Positions 25,397 through 33,488 of a stretch of DNA of 64,000 nucleotides are shown here, piece after piece. This DNA is from Elusimicrobiota bacterium. Lineage in GTDB: Bacteria > Elusimicrobiota > Elusimicrobia > FEN-1173. The stretch covers positions 248,001 through 312,000 of the forward strand of contig JADJZR010000003.1 in NCBI GenBank assembly GCA_016715645.1, read 5' to 3'. The notes beneath the pieces are model-generated. The model searched no databases and was not told the origin of the DNA. It worked only from the letters and a program-made list of their open reading frames with translations. Within the stretch, counting starts at the first letter, position 1; the number at the start of each line of letters is the position of its first letter. A program made the translations under genes and the position numbers.

Positions 25397-26696
25397 GGCT
25401 CCCCTCAAAAATCAACGACATGTTAGCGTCGCGAATCTGAATATATCCGCCTTGATGCAAAGCGGGATTGGCCGGGGCAGGTACACGAAAAGACCAAACA
25501 TCGTACACATGGCAAAGAATTTCGCTCTGCCCCGGGAATCCATCGTCAATGCCGAGGGCGATGAGATAAGAGCCGGGACGAAGGGCAGGCATCTCAAAAA
25601 CAACCCGCCACCGCGCCCTACCGGGGGACTCAACAGCAAAGTCGGTTTTTTCCAGGTTGTACGAATTGATATGAAACACCGGCTCGTTCAGATCGTTGGT
25701 CACTCCCACGGCAACCAGGGGGTTTAAGACTGGCTGGGCGAACCGGATCGAGACCTCTAATTCGAATGTCGTTCGCGACGAATCCACTTGAGAAGGGAAG
25801 GGGGTTCCGGCGATGCTAATTCGAAACGCCTCGAAATGGGCTTTCCCGCGATCCCGAATGTTGTGGGAGGAAGTGATAGGCCGCCAATCCGTGGTTTTGG
25901 AAACACTGCCTCTTTCCACCACCGACGGCCCCATTGGTTTTCCCATCGCCTCCCTGGAAAGGTCATGGGCCATGAAATTTACATAGTCTCGCACCAATCC
26001 GGACGGAGAACCGATGGCCTTTATTCTTCCCCCCTCCAACCAGATCACGCGGTCGCAGAAAGCCTCCATAAGCCCTGGACTATGCGAGACCAGAAGAATT
26101 GAGCACCCCGAATCTCGGAATTCGTTCAATCGTCGCAGACACTTATTTTGGAACCGAATGTCTCCCACGGACAAGGCCTCATCAATGATAAGAATGCGGG
26201 GGTTTGTATGGACCGCCACTGAGAAGGCCAGGCGCATCAACATCCCGCTGGAATACGTTTTAATGGGATGACGAACAAAATCGCCGATATCGGCGAATGC
26301 CAAAATTTCGTCCAATCGGCTGTCCATTTCAGACCGGGAAAGGCCCAGAACGGCGCCGTTCAAATGAATGTTTTCCAGTCCCGTAAACTCGGGATTAAAT
26401 CCCGATCCAAGCTCCAACATGGCGGACAACCGACCGGCCACTTGAACCATCCCCTCGGTGGGGGTGAGAGTTCCTGTGATGACCTGAAGCAACGTGGATT
26501 TACCGGCGCCATTTCTTCCCATGATCCCCACCGTTTCCCCCGGAGACACTTGAAAATGAACGTCCCGCAGCGCCCAAAAATCCTCGTGCATGAGGGAACC
26601 TGGAGCAAACATCTGCAAAAGCCGGTGGATCGGCTTGCGGTAAAGCTGGAAACATTTTGAGACACCTTGAACTCTAATAACCGGTTCAGAGGACAT
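25374..26696 (-). CDS. wzt: Wzt: ABC exporter ATPase with C-terminal carbohydrate-binding domain
   Basis: The ATPase subunit (440 residues) of an ABC-2 exporter that moves finished polysaccharide on undecaprenyl diphosphate across the inner membrane. Walker A GRNGAGKST is at 60-68, the signature is YSSGMLMRLAFS, and Walker B is RILIIDEALSVGD. Residues about 275-440 are a beta-rich extension (FEAFRISIAG onward, VAVGVTNDLNEPVFHINS, SYLIALGIDDG) like the Wzt domain that recognises terminally modified O-antigen. The start is set at ATG 26696 because the frame upstream lies within wzm. That gives an 11-nt overlap with wzm. The extension implies chain-end recognition, matching the neighbouring methyltransferase proteins. 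Confidence 0.9.
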   Translation of the reverse strand: MSSEPVIRVQGVSKCFQLYRKPIHRLLQMFAPGSLMHEDFWALRDVHFQVSPGETVGIMGRNGAGKSTLLQVITGTLTPTEGMVQVAGRLSAMLELGSGFNPEFTGLENIHLNGAVLGLSRSEMDSRLDEILAFADIGDFVRHPIKTYSSGMLMRLAFSVAVHTNPRILIIDEALSVGDIRFQNKCLRRLNEFRDSGCSILLVSHSPGLMEAFCDRVIWLEGGRIKAIGSPSGLVRDYVNFMAHDLSREAMGKPMGPSVVERGSVSKTTDWRPITSSHNIRDRGKAHFEAFRISIAGTPFPSQVDSSRTTFELEVSIRFAQPVLNPLVAVGVTNDLNEPVFHINSYNLEKTDFAVESPGRARWRVVFEMPALRPGSYLIALGIDDGFPGQSEILCHVYDVWSFRVPAPANPALHQGGYIQIRDANMSLIFEGSHVDVAPS

Positions 26697-27504
26697 CCGC
26701 AAATCCCCCGCGGGTCTTTTGAAACCAGGCAAAACCAGCCCACGCCACCAAAAGACCACCGCCCAAGAACCAAGCATATCCACTCAACGGAAACCCATGG
26801 CCAAAGATGAGTGCCTCCCTTGCGTTCTCGATAGCCGGGGTGAGGGGGTTCAAGCGCAAAACTCTTCGCATTCCATCCGTCATGGCAGCCGAGGGAAAGA
26901 AAATGGGGGAAACAAACATCAAGGCGCTGGTCATCACCCCGACCACCTGTGACACATCCCTGAGGTACGCCCCCAGCGATGACAGAAACCAAGCAATCCC
27001 CAACCCATAGAAAACAAGAGGAAGGACCGAAAAGGGGAACAAGACCGATGTCCACGGGGGAACTCCTAGAAAAAAGACTCTGAAAACCAACCAAACGGCC
27101 GAACTGATGGCGAGATGGAACAAGGCCGAACCGACAACCACCACCGGAAGAATTTCCAATGGAAAAACAACCTTTTTCACATAATTCACGTTAGAAATAA
27201 TGATTTGGGGGGCCCGGTTTAAACATTCCACAAACAAATTAAACAGGATGAGACCGACAAAAGCCACCAAAGCAAACTCCGTTTTTGATTGGGGCCGATT
27301 TCCCCATTGTGATTTAAAAATGACACTGAAAAAAAACGTGTAAATACCCAGCATGAACAACGGATGAAAAAATGACCAAAGCAAACCGGCTACTGATCCT
27401 CGATAACGCCCCATCACATCTCGCTGAATCAACGAGCGAATCAGTGATCTGTTCGACCAAACGCTCCGAAACAGGCCCGCTGGCGAAAAGGAAACCCTTG
27501 TCAT
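26686..27504 (-). CDS. wzm: Wzm: ABC-2 type polysaccharide exporter permease
   Basis: A 272-residue inner-membrane permease, the partner of Wzt. The N-terminal amphipathic part (SLIRSLIQRDVMGRYRGSVAGLLWSF) is the conserved start of ABC-2 permeases of the TagG/RfbD type. About six hydrophobic segments follow, including LALVAFVGLILFNLF and GVMTSALMFVSPIFFP with the family's SPIFFP. It overlaps the WavE-like gene by 4 nt and wzt by 11 nt. Confidence 0.92.
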   Translation of the reverse strand: MTRVSFSPAGLFRSVWSNRSLIRSLIQRDVMGRYRGSVAGLLWSFFHPLFMLGIYTFFFSVIFKSQWGNRPQSKTEFALVAFVGLILFNLFVECLNRAPQIIISNVNYVKKVVFPLEILPVVVVGSALFHLAISSAVWLVFRVFFLGVPPWTSVLFPFSVLPLVFYGLGIAWFLSSLGAYLRDVSQVVGVMTSALMFVSPIFFPSAAMTDGMRRVLRLNPLTPAIENAREALIFGHGFPLSGYAWFLGGGLLVAWAGFAWFQKTRGGFADVL

Positions 27505-28373
27505 CGAAACACTGACCGCCCGCTCTCACAGGAGGATAATAAATCTCTGACAACCGACGGGTCTGCGAATGATGCACCCCATAACCCATAACGAGAAAAG
27601 ATCCGATCTGATTTAACGTTATATCCGCCTATCGCCAAGGAATACGGCTCACGAAATCGATGATTGGAAATAGAGAAAAACTTCTTATCGAGGATTTCCC
27701 AGTAGTGGCGAAGAACAGCGACCGCCTCGGACAAAGTTCGATCACACTCCGAATCCATGCCTTTGGAATCCAAACGGTGTAGCAGTGGAAAATTTTTCAA
27801 CGCGGAAAAAAAATCCCGGCGTTGGCTCCCTGCCAAAGACGACCAGATCGCCTGTTCCGTAAAGAGGGTGGGCACAAAAATGTCGGGGGAAATGTCAAAA
27901 GACACAATTTCCCTAAGCGTTCGGGCTTGTCCTAGAAAAGCCATATCATTCACGAACCATGGAACAAAGAGGTGCCCTTCCAAGACGCCAAACCTATTTT
28001 CATATCGGGCGGGGTCTTCCGCCACCTGTCGAAGGCATTCCGTCATCAGCGCCGAGGGGAGAATGAGCTTGTCTGTGCGAAGCTTCAACACCCAGGCATC
28101 CTCCGGAATTCCTTCGAGGGCATTATGAAGTTGTAGCATCTGATGCAACCGATGGCCATGGGATGTAAAGGGAGGTGGTGTGGATTGGACAAGCCGAATT
28201 TTTCGGGCCAACGAACCAAGGCATTCCTCGGCCGTCTCTCGATCGTCGGTTGTGGAAATAAAGGCCTCCCGCACAAACGAAAGCTCTCGACAAGCAACGT
28301 CAATTTGTTCGAGGACCAAGCCGACCTGATCCCTTTGACGGAACGACCCTAAAACAACGATAAAGACGTTCAT
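27501..28373 (-). CDS. WavE-like lipopolysaccharide synthesis protein
   Basis: A 290-residue cytoplasmic protein with a GT-A-like start (NVFIVVLGSFRQRDQVGLVLEQI) and the segment WVLKLRTDKLILP, whose Arg-Thr-Asp is the hallmark of the WavE family. A late segment, PYSLAIGGYNVKSDRIFSRYGLW, fits too. WavE of Vibrio cholerae is needed for core-oligosaccharide synthesis and probably acts as a glycosyltransferase. It overlaps wzm by 4 nt and follows the cupin gene after 11 nt. Confidence 0.68.
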   Translation of the reverse strand: MNVFIVVLGSFRQRDQVGLVLEQIDVACRELSFVREAFISTTDDRETAEECLGSLARKIRLVQSTPPPFTSHGHRLHQMLQLHNALEGIPEDAWVLKLRTDKLILPSALMTECLRQVAEDPARYENRFGVLEGHLFVPWFVNDMAFLGQARTLREIVSFDISPDIFVPTLFTEQAIWSSLAGSQRRDFFSALKNFPLLHRLDSKGMDSECDRTLSEAVAVLRHYWEILDKKFFSISNHRFREPYSLAIGGYNVKSDRIFSRYGLWGASFADPSVVRDLLSSCESGRSVFR

Positions 28374-28384
28374 CGGAAAGGAGA

Positions 28385-28708
28385 CTACTCGGAGGAATAC
28401 TTATCGCCGAGGGCTCCGGGGACCTTGACCACAACTGTTACGGAATCCGTCAGTGATTCAAAATCTGTCGACACTCCCGGCTCGATGACGACAATATCCC
28501 CCGGGCCCCAATTTCTTCCGATCATGCGTACATTTCCAGAAAGGACCAAAGTCACCTCTGACGCGATTTTATGGAAATGGGCCGACTCCCGGTCCCCCTG
28601 TGAGTACCGCTTCACGGCAACTTCGCACGCCTGGGTCGGCAAGGCCGTGGGTGAAAAATCGCCAACGAACCAACCTTTCGTCATTTTCTCCAACCGAAAA
28701 GACTTCAC
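28385..28708 (-). CDS. Small cupin protein
   Basis: A 107-residue single-domain cupin. Motif 1 is visible as ESAHFHKIASEVTLVLSGNVR (His, His-like, Glu spacing) and motif 2 as GPGDIVVIEPGVSTDFE. It overlaps the upstream nucleotidyltransferase gene by 4 nt. Cupins in sugar loci act as isomerases or epimerases or bind a sugar acid; no catalytic assignment is possible here. It is a member of the compact cassette from 27.5 to 31.4 kb. Confidence 0.75.
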   Translation of the reverse strand: MKSFRLEKMTKGWFVGDFSPTALPTQACEVAVKRYSQGDRESAHFHKIASEVTLVLSGNVRMIGRNWGPGDIVVIEPGVSTDFESLTDSVTVVVKVPGALGDKYSSE

Positions 28709-29433
28709 GAGAATTCCCGTTTGGCTGTCATCTCGTAGTGTTCGACCTGGCGACTGTTTTTAAGGGGGTGATAGGCGCTTTTATCAATGGGGAACACCCC
28801 GATACGGCGGCCTTTAAGCACCAGTTCATTGAAGGTCGGACAAATGTAAAACTTGTCGTTGACCCGGGCATCTTTGCGGACCATATCCTTCGCACCCTGA
28901 ACAAAATCTTTTCCCTTCCGAAACCAATAAAATCCGGCCGTTGCGTTTCGACTGATTGGCCGTTTTTCCGCCGCTTCCACAACATTCCCCGCGTCATCCA
29001 CGCGGACATAGGAGTAACGTGGGTGGATGGAGGGAAATACAACCACGCCGGCATCGATTCCCCGTGATCGAAAATCAGAGATCACCTTCGAAAAATCAAT
29101 GTCCAAAACTTCGTTGGCATTGATAATTAAAAGCTCCTCATCATTGTCGACCCATTCTGTTGCCAACAAAGCCGTACACGCCGCTCCTTGAGTCGGGGAC
29201 TGAACGCGAATGATTTTCGCGCTCGGATGTATTAATTGGACCACCTGGTCGAGATGGTGCCGCCGAACATCCTCTTCACGAAAGGCAACGATCATTGCTT
29301 TAGAGTTGAGGTCTGAAATTTCCTGAGCCAACCGTTGAATGAGAGGGATTCCATCGAATTCGGCGAGACAAAGTGGATATCCGTCCTCGCTCTCATTTTG
29401 ATCAGCCCCCGCCGCTAAAAAAAGAATATTCAT
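28705..29433 (-). CDS. Sugar nucleotidyltransferase-like protein (paralogue 1)
   Basis: A 242-residue NTP_transferase-fold protein (MNILFLAAGADQNESEDGYPL). The classical GxGxRF loop is degenerate, with ADQNESEDG in its place and the usual KPL lysine replaced. It is clearly related to the paralogue at 30676-31428: both share TEGAACT/TQGAACT-LLA, the ISNEAT/ISRNAT segment, a DFV-A-M stretch and the FY-PT-N segment. It may use an unusual nucleotide or have become regulatory. It overlaps the cupin and HAD genes by 4 and 1 nt. Confidence 0.72.
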   Translation of the reverse strand: MNILFLAAGADQNESEDGYPLCLAEFDGIPLIQRLAQEISDLNSKAMIVAFREEDVRRHHLDQVVQLIHPSAKIIRVQSPTQGAACTALLATEWVDNDEELLIINANEVLDIDFSKVISDFRSRGIDAGVVVFPSIHPRYSYVRVDDAGNVVEAAEKRPISRNATAGFYWFRKGKDFVQGAKDMVRKDARVNDKFYICPTFNELVLKGRRIGVFPIDKSAYHPLKNSRQVEHYEMTAKREFS

Positions 29434-30062
29434 CAGGAGGGCCTTCCTTCCGCGCGCCGAATGGCCCGTTCAAGCGCCTCAAAGGTGACGTCCTCCACTC
29501 CCCTTACAGCAAGGATATGGGCTCCTGCCGATTTTGCGGATTTGATACCGTTCTCGTTATCCTCAACCACGAGACATTCAGTCGGCCCCACTTGAAACCG
29601 ATTCATAGCGGTCAAATATATTTCCGGATCCGGTTTTGACTTTGAGACATCCTCGTTGGACAGGGTCAGGTCCAGGTACTGGTCTAAGTGGGCCAACCTC
29701 ATCATGACATCGACGGTTGATCGGATTGAATTTGAGGCGACACCGAGCATGTAACCCATCGCCTTTAATCGTGACAGGGCGAATTCATGTAAAAAGCGAG
29801 GTTTGCATTGCGTGTGAACCAATTCCATCGTATAGACCTGTTTCATTTCGTTAATGAAAGGATGCAACCCCGTTGGGAGTCCCCGCTCGACAGTCAACAT
29901 TTCTAACTTTCTTTTTGTCGGCAAACCATCGTATGTCGTTAAATGGTCAAATCGACTAATTTCATACCCAAACAGGCGCAACGCCTTGTTCAATGCCTCG
30001 TAATGCCAGTCACGGGCCTCGATCAGAACACCATCCATATCAAACACGACGGCCTTTATCAC
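29433..30062 (-). CDS. HAD-superfamily hydrolase (beta-phosphoglucomutase-like)
   Basis: A 209-residue HAD-IA enzyme with nucleophile motif VVFDMDGVLIEA at 5-16, a small helical cap, motif II LGVASNS, and motif IV CLVVEDNENGIKSAKSAGA. DMDGV with ED-x-x-x-G is the beta-phosphoglucomutase/phosphatase pattern. Its position between a nucleotidyltransferase and a GDPD-like gene suggests a phosphatase or mutase on a phospho-polyol or sugar phosphate. Junctions are a TGATG overlap downstream and a 4-nt overlap upstream. Confidence 0.82.
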   Translation of the reverse strand: MIKAVVFDMDGVLIEARDWHYEALNKALRLFGYEISRFDHLTTYDGLPTKRKLEMLTVERGLPTGLHPFINEMKQVYTMELVHTQCKPRFLHEFALSRLKAMGYMLGVASNSIRSTVDVMMRLAHLDQYLDLTLSNEDVSKSKPDPEIYLTAMNRFQVGPTECLVVEDNENGIKSAKSAGAHILAVRGVEDVTFEALERAIRRAEGRPS

Positions 30063-30682
30063 TTCCGCCCCCTAAAAAATTCCCGGGCCGCCTCGGGTTT
30101 ATCCGTGCACAGCATGACTCCATCGTCCCCCGCCAGCGGTTGAAGGAGGCTCCAGACAGACCGCGCGTCCCGGTTGTGCAACTCGGGAGATACGACGCAT
30201 ACTTTCTTTTGACACCGTCTTAATTCCCGAATAAGATCCAAGGTGAACCATTCCCTCTCGAACGCGTCCAACCACACCCCATCAGCGTTTTTGAGCCATG
30301 GGCCTTCTCCTTCAACTTCGCTCATGCGAACGAACACGGGGTTCCCAGCCAGAAACTGAGCGCGCATTTCTGGGATAGACATATCAAAGACAAACCAGTC
30401 TTTTTTAGGAATTCCACTCATCGCCGTCGCAATCAGGTTCGCCAACCCGTCTGCCTTAATATTTAATGCGATGGGTTTTCCTTCGCGCCCCGGGGTTTCC
30501 AGAAAAGAAGAAAGGGTCTGTTCGTTACCTCGCGGGGGATCATGGGAGATCACCAACCGACCCGCCGAATCCCGGACATCGGTTTCGGTTCCAAACCCCA
30601 GATCGAAGGAACGCCGGAAAGCTTCCGGCGTGTTTCTTTCCTCGGGCCCCCGCCAGTATCCGCGATGGCTTAATATCAGCAT
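30059..30682 (-). CDS. GDPD-like phosphodiesterase family protein
   Basis: A 207-residue TIM-barrel protein of the glycerophosphodiester phosphodiesterase family. His6-Arg7 in LSHRGYW, Glu33 and Asp35 in FGTETDVRD, and His47 in VISHDPP are the catalytic and metal-binding residues, all present. It is shorter than the 240-300 residues typical of GDPD enzymes and lacks a signal peptide, so it is cytoplasmic. In capsule clusters such proteins may handle a polyol-phosphate intermediate; that is inference. It overlaps its neighbours by 4 and 7 nt. Confidence 0.78.
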   Translation of the reverse strand: MLILSHRGYWRGPEERNTPEAFRRSFDLGFGTETDVRDSAGRLVISHDPPRGNEQTLSSFLETPGREGKPIALNIKADGLANLIATAMSGIPKKDWFVFDMSIPEMRAQFLAGNPVFVRMSEVEGEGPWLKNADGVWLDAFEREWFTLDLIRELRRCQKKVCVVSPELHNRDARSVWSLLQPLAGDDGVMLCTDKPEAAREFFRGRK

Positions 30683-31428
30683 TTGTTCCTGCCAACCGCG
30701 CGACCAACGGACGAACGAAGAAACAACTCCAAATCTTCGGGCGTCCCCAAACCATGCATTCCAGAGCCGACCCTCCCAACGGAAAATGTGCCAATCCTCT
30801 TTCCATCCCGGATCATGGCATTGTAAGTTGGCGCGACATAGAACTCACCGTTCACACGCTCCCCGGCCCTCATCATGGCATCTGCCGCATTCACGAAATC
30901 GATTCCCCTCGAAAACCCGTAAATGCCAACCGTGGCTTCATTGGATATAACCTGTTTCTCCGCCACACGTGTGACAAGACCCTCCTGGTTCAGTGATACG
31001 AAGGACCATTTTGGGTCACCGGCCAACATCGTCATGATAATCCCGTCAAGTCCACCCATGTTGTTAAGAAAATCGTTAAAGTCTCCCTCAATATACTGAT
31101 CACTGTTCGCGATAACCAAAGGATCCGTCCCGGAAATAAAACTGCGAGCGAGAAGGACCGTGCATGCCGCCCCCTCGGTCAATCCGTTAATAGGGACAAC
31201 AATCGAACCCGGAGCCCAATCGCCGAACCTTTCTTTCAAGCCAAATTCCGAAACATGAGCGGACTGGCATAGAAAGATAAACCTGTGTTTGTGCCGTGGA
31301 GTGAGATTCTCGATCACAAGACGAATCATCGGCACCCCATTAACCGGAATCAGGGGTTTTGGTTCTTTGAACCCGGCACGCGAAAACCGGCTACCAGCTC
31401 CGGCCATAGGAATAACGATATTAATCAT
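30676..31428 (-). CDS. Sugar nucleotidyltransferase (paralogue 2)
   Basis: A 250-residue nucleotidyltransferase with the intact signature IVIPMAGAGSRFSRAGF and KPLIPVNGVPMI, a catalytic Asp in VIANSDQYI, and the ATVGIYGF segment. The start is placed at ATG 31428, with AAAGG upstream; an earlier in-frame ATG (31482) would add a non-conserved tail. It most resembles dTDP-glucose or CDP-glucose pyrophosphorylase-type proteins, but which nucleotide and which sugar or polyol phosphate it joins cannot be read by eye. It opens the cassette with the HAD, GDPD and cupin genes. Confidence 0.82.
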   Translation of the reverse strand: MINIVIPMAGAGSRFSRAGFKEPKPLIPVNGVPMIRLVIENLTPRHKHRFIFLCQSAHVSEFGLKERFGDWAPGSIVVPINGLTEGAACTVLLARSFISGTDPLVIANSDQYIEGDFNDFLNNMGGLDGIIMTMLAGDPKWSFVSLNQEGLVTRVAEKQVISNEATVGIYGFSRGIDFVNAADAMMRAGERVNGEFYVAPTYNAMIRDGKRIGTFSVGRVGSGMHGLGTPEDLELFLRSSVGRAVGRNKC

Positions 31429-31534
31429 TTTAGCACTAACCTTTGGAACGGGAGAAAATATCCTCTCTTGGCGCCCTTTCACCGTTGGACGAACTGACCA
31501 GGTTGAACCCAGTCGATTCTAGTAAAAAACGTGC

Positions 31535-31562
31535 CGTATAGACAGAAGCAGGGGGAATCCAA
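31535..31562 (-). promoter_or_regulatory. Possible sigma-70-type promoter for the 27.5-31.4 kb cassette
   Basis: On the minus strand TTGGAT and TATACG are separated by 16 bases, in the 146-bp gap between the dehydratase gene and the nucleotidyltransferase gene. This is the largest gap in a stretch of overlapping genes, so an internal promoter is reasonable. The match is only partial. Confidence 0.25.
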
Positions 31563-31574
31563 ATACTGTAAAAT

Positions 31575-33485
31575 TCAATCCTTCGGCTCGACAGTCTCTG
31601 AAGCGATTGATTTTTTCCGTTGGAAACCACTCCCTTGTACCGGGTCAAAAAGTGAAGCGGGCGCATGGCATGGTGTGGGAACATATTCAGGCAACCAGCG
31701 CTGGATTTCCAACCGAACGTTTTCATCAGTGCGTGGACGGGGCCCTTCCAACCAGACTGCCAGGTTCTTGACCCATTCATCAGAAACCTGTGGCGAAAGC
31801 ACCACTCGGACCTTGGGGTGATAGGTTGGGAGAGTCTCTTCCCTTTCTCCCAAGAGCTCCTCATGAAGTTTTTCCCCAGGTCGCAAACCTGTAAATATGA
31901 CGGGAATATCGTTCTCGTGAAATCCCGATAAGCGAATCATATCCCGGGCCATATCCAAAATCCGAACGGGGGCACCCATGTCCAAAACAAAAATGTTTTC
32001 CCCTTGTCCCATGATTCCCGCCTGCAAGACCAGTTGAGCGGCTTCCGTCACAAGCATAAAATATCGCGTGATTTCAGGGTGAGTAACTGTCACGGGTCCC
32101 CCACGAGCTATCTGGGCCTGAAACTTGGGCACGACGCTTCCCGTGGTTCCAATCACATTCCCGAACCGCACAGCAGAAAAAGTCGTTTCTCCCGAATGCT
32201 GCAGGCCCAGGCACACCATCTCGGCCAATCGCTTAGAAGCCCCCATGACATTCACAGGATTTACCGCCTTATCTGTTGAGATGAGTACGAATTTTTTGAC
32301 CCGTGCCCCGCGAGCGGCACGGGCGATGTTAAGAGTGCCCAGAGTATTGTTGCACACGGCCTCCCAACAGTTTTGGTTCTCCATCATGGGCACATGCTTG
32401 TAGGCGGCTGCATGAAACACGATTTCAGGACTAAATCGGTTTAAGATTTCATCGATCCGATTTTTATCCCGCACGTCCCCGACTACGGGGATCACCGGTA
32501 CGCTGAGACTCTGGATCGAAAATTCTTCTTCAATTTGAAAGAGGGAATGTTCGCAAATATCGAGAAGAATCATTTTGGCTGGGGAAAATCGAGCCACCTG
32601 TCTGCACAATTCGGACCCGATTGATCCACCAGCCCCCGTCACCAAAACGACGCGACCAGACAAAAAACCATGAAGCCCCCGTTCATCCAATTGAACCCGT
32701 CCCCGTCCCAGTAAGTTTGAGAGCTCCAACGGACGAACATGAGACACAGCCACGCGACCGCCAACGATGTCCTCTAATGATGGGACAGTGAGTACGGTAA
32801 GATCCGCTTCCAAAGCAGATTCGGCCGCCTGCCTCTGCCTTGAAAGGGGGGCCGAAGGCATACACACGATGGCATGACCCACTCCTCGAGCAACGGCCAC
32901 TCGAGCCAAATCTTCAATGAGGCCCAGCACGGGAACCCCCCCGACAAGCCGGCCCAATTTTGTGACATCATCGTCCAATAACCCGACGACCCGCCATCGC
33001 TTGCTTTGAGCGATCTCTCGCAAGAAAAGCGAAGCCGCACGCCCTGCGCCCAACAACAACACAGGTGTGGATCCGATCTGACGGACGGACAACAGGTGCC
33101 CCTCTTTCCAGGATCGGTAAATTAAACGGCTTCCCCCCAAAAAGAAAACCGAGAAAATAGGATGAAGCACGAAAACGCTTCGGGGAACCAAATCCAACCG
33201 GTTTACCAAAAACAGGGTAGCGCAAGTCGACAAAGTGGCAGTTGCAACAGCCAAAATAATCCTTTTAAGCTCAGGCAAGCTGACAAAACGCCAAAGGCTT
33301 CTGCTAACACCGTATTGCCAAAAAATCAGTCCATGAACGATTAAGACGACCAACAAAGAAAAAAGCATTCTAAGGGCGTTCACTTCAGGGATGGAAAAAT
33401 TAAAACGCAACAAGAAAGCCAAACACCACGATGCCGCCACCACAACGAGATCATGAAAAAAAACAACTGATTTTTTCATTTCCAT
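31575..33485 (-). CDS. Membrane-bound nucleotide-sugar 4,6-dehydratase (FlaA1/CapD/WbpM type)
   Basis: A 636-residue protein with four N-terminal membrane segments (about 1-120), a CoA-binding-like Rossmann domain (about 130-260), and a C-terminal extended SDR domain starting with VLVTGAGGSIGSELCRQ. The dehydratase catalytic residues sit in LISTDKAVNPVNVMGASKR, where Lys replaces the usual Tyr in STDKA, as in the inverting 4,6-dehydratases of this family. The substrate is probably UDP-GlcNAc, giving a 4-keto-6-deoxy sugar for a QuiNAc, FucNAc or bacillosamine-like unit. It pairs with the WbpL-like transferase 3 nt upstream, as WbpM and WbpL do in Pseudomonas O-antigen. Confidence 0.92.
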   Translation of the reverse strand: MEMKKSVVFFHDLVVVAASWCLAFLLRFNFSIPEVNALRMLFSLLVVLIVHGLIFWQYGVSRSLWRFVSLPELKRIILAVATATLSTCATLFLVNRLDLVPRSVFVLHPIFSVFFLGGSRLIYRSWKEGHLLSVRQIGSTPVLLLGAGRAASLFLREIAQSKRWRVVGLLDDDVTKLGRLVGGVPVLGLIEDLARVAVARGVGHAIVCMPSAPLSRQRQAAESALEADLTVLTVPSLEDIVGGRVAVSHVRPLELSNLLGRGRVQLDERGLHGFLSGRVVLVTGAGGSIGSELCRQVARFSPAKMILLDICEHSLFQIEEEFSIQSLSVPVIPVVGDVRDKNRIDEILNRFSPEIVFHAAAYKHVPMMENQNCWEAVCNNTLGTLNIARAARGARVKKFVLISTDKAVNPVNVMGASKRLAEMVCLGLQHSGETTFSAVRFGNVIGTTGSVVPKFQAQIARGGPVTVTHPEITRYFMLVTEAAQLVLQAGIMGQGENIFVLDMGAPVRILDMARDMIRLSGFHENDIPVIFTGLRPGEKLHEELLGEREETLPTYHPKVRVVLSPQVSDEWVKNLAVWLEGPRPRTDENVRLEIQRWLPEYVPTPCHAPASLFDPVQGSGFQRKKSIASETVEPKD

Positions 33486-33488
33486 CCG

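Noticed and set aside
26360..27094. 244-codon minus-strand open frame
   Set aside because: It overlaps wzm and wzt in another frame and is rich in Cys, Trp and Gly, as an out-of-frame reading of a real gene would be.
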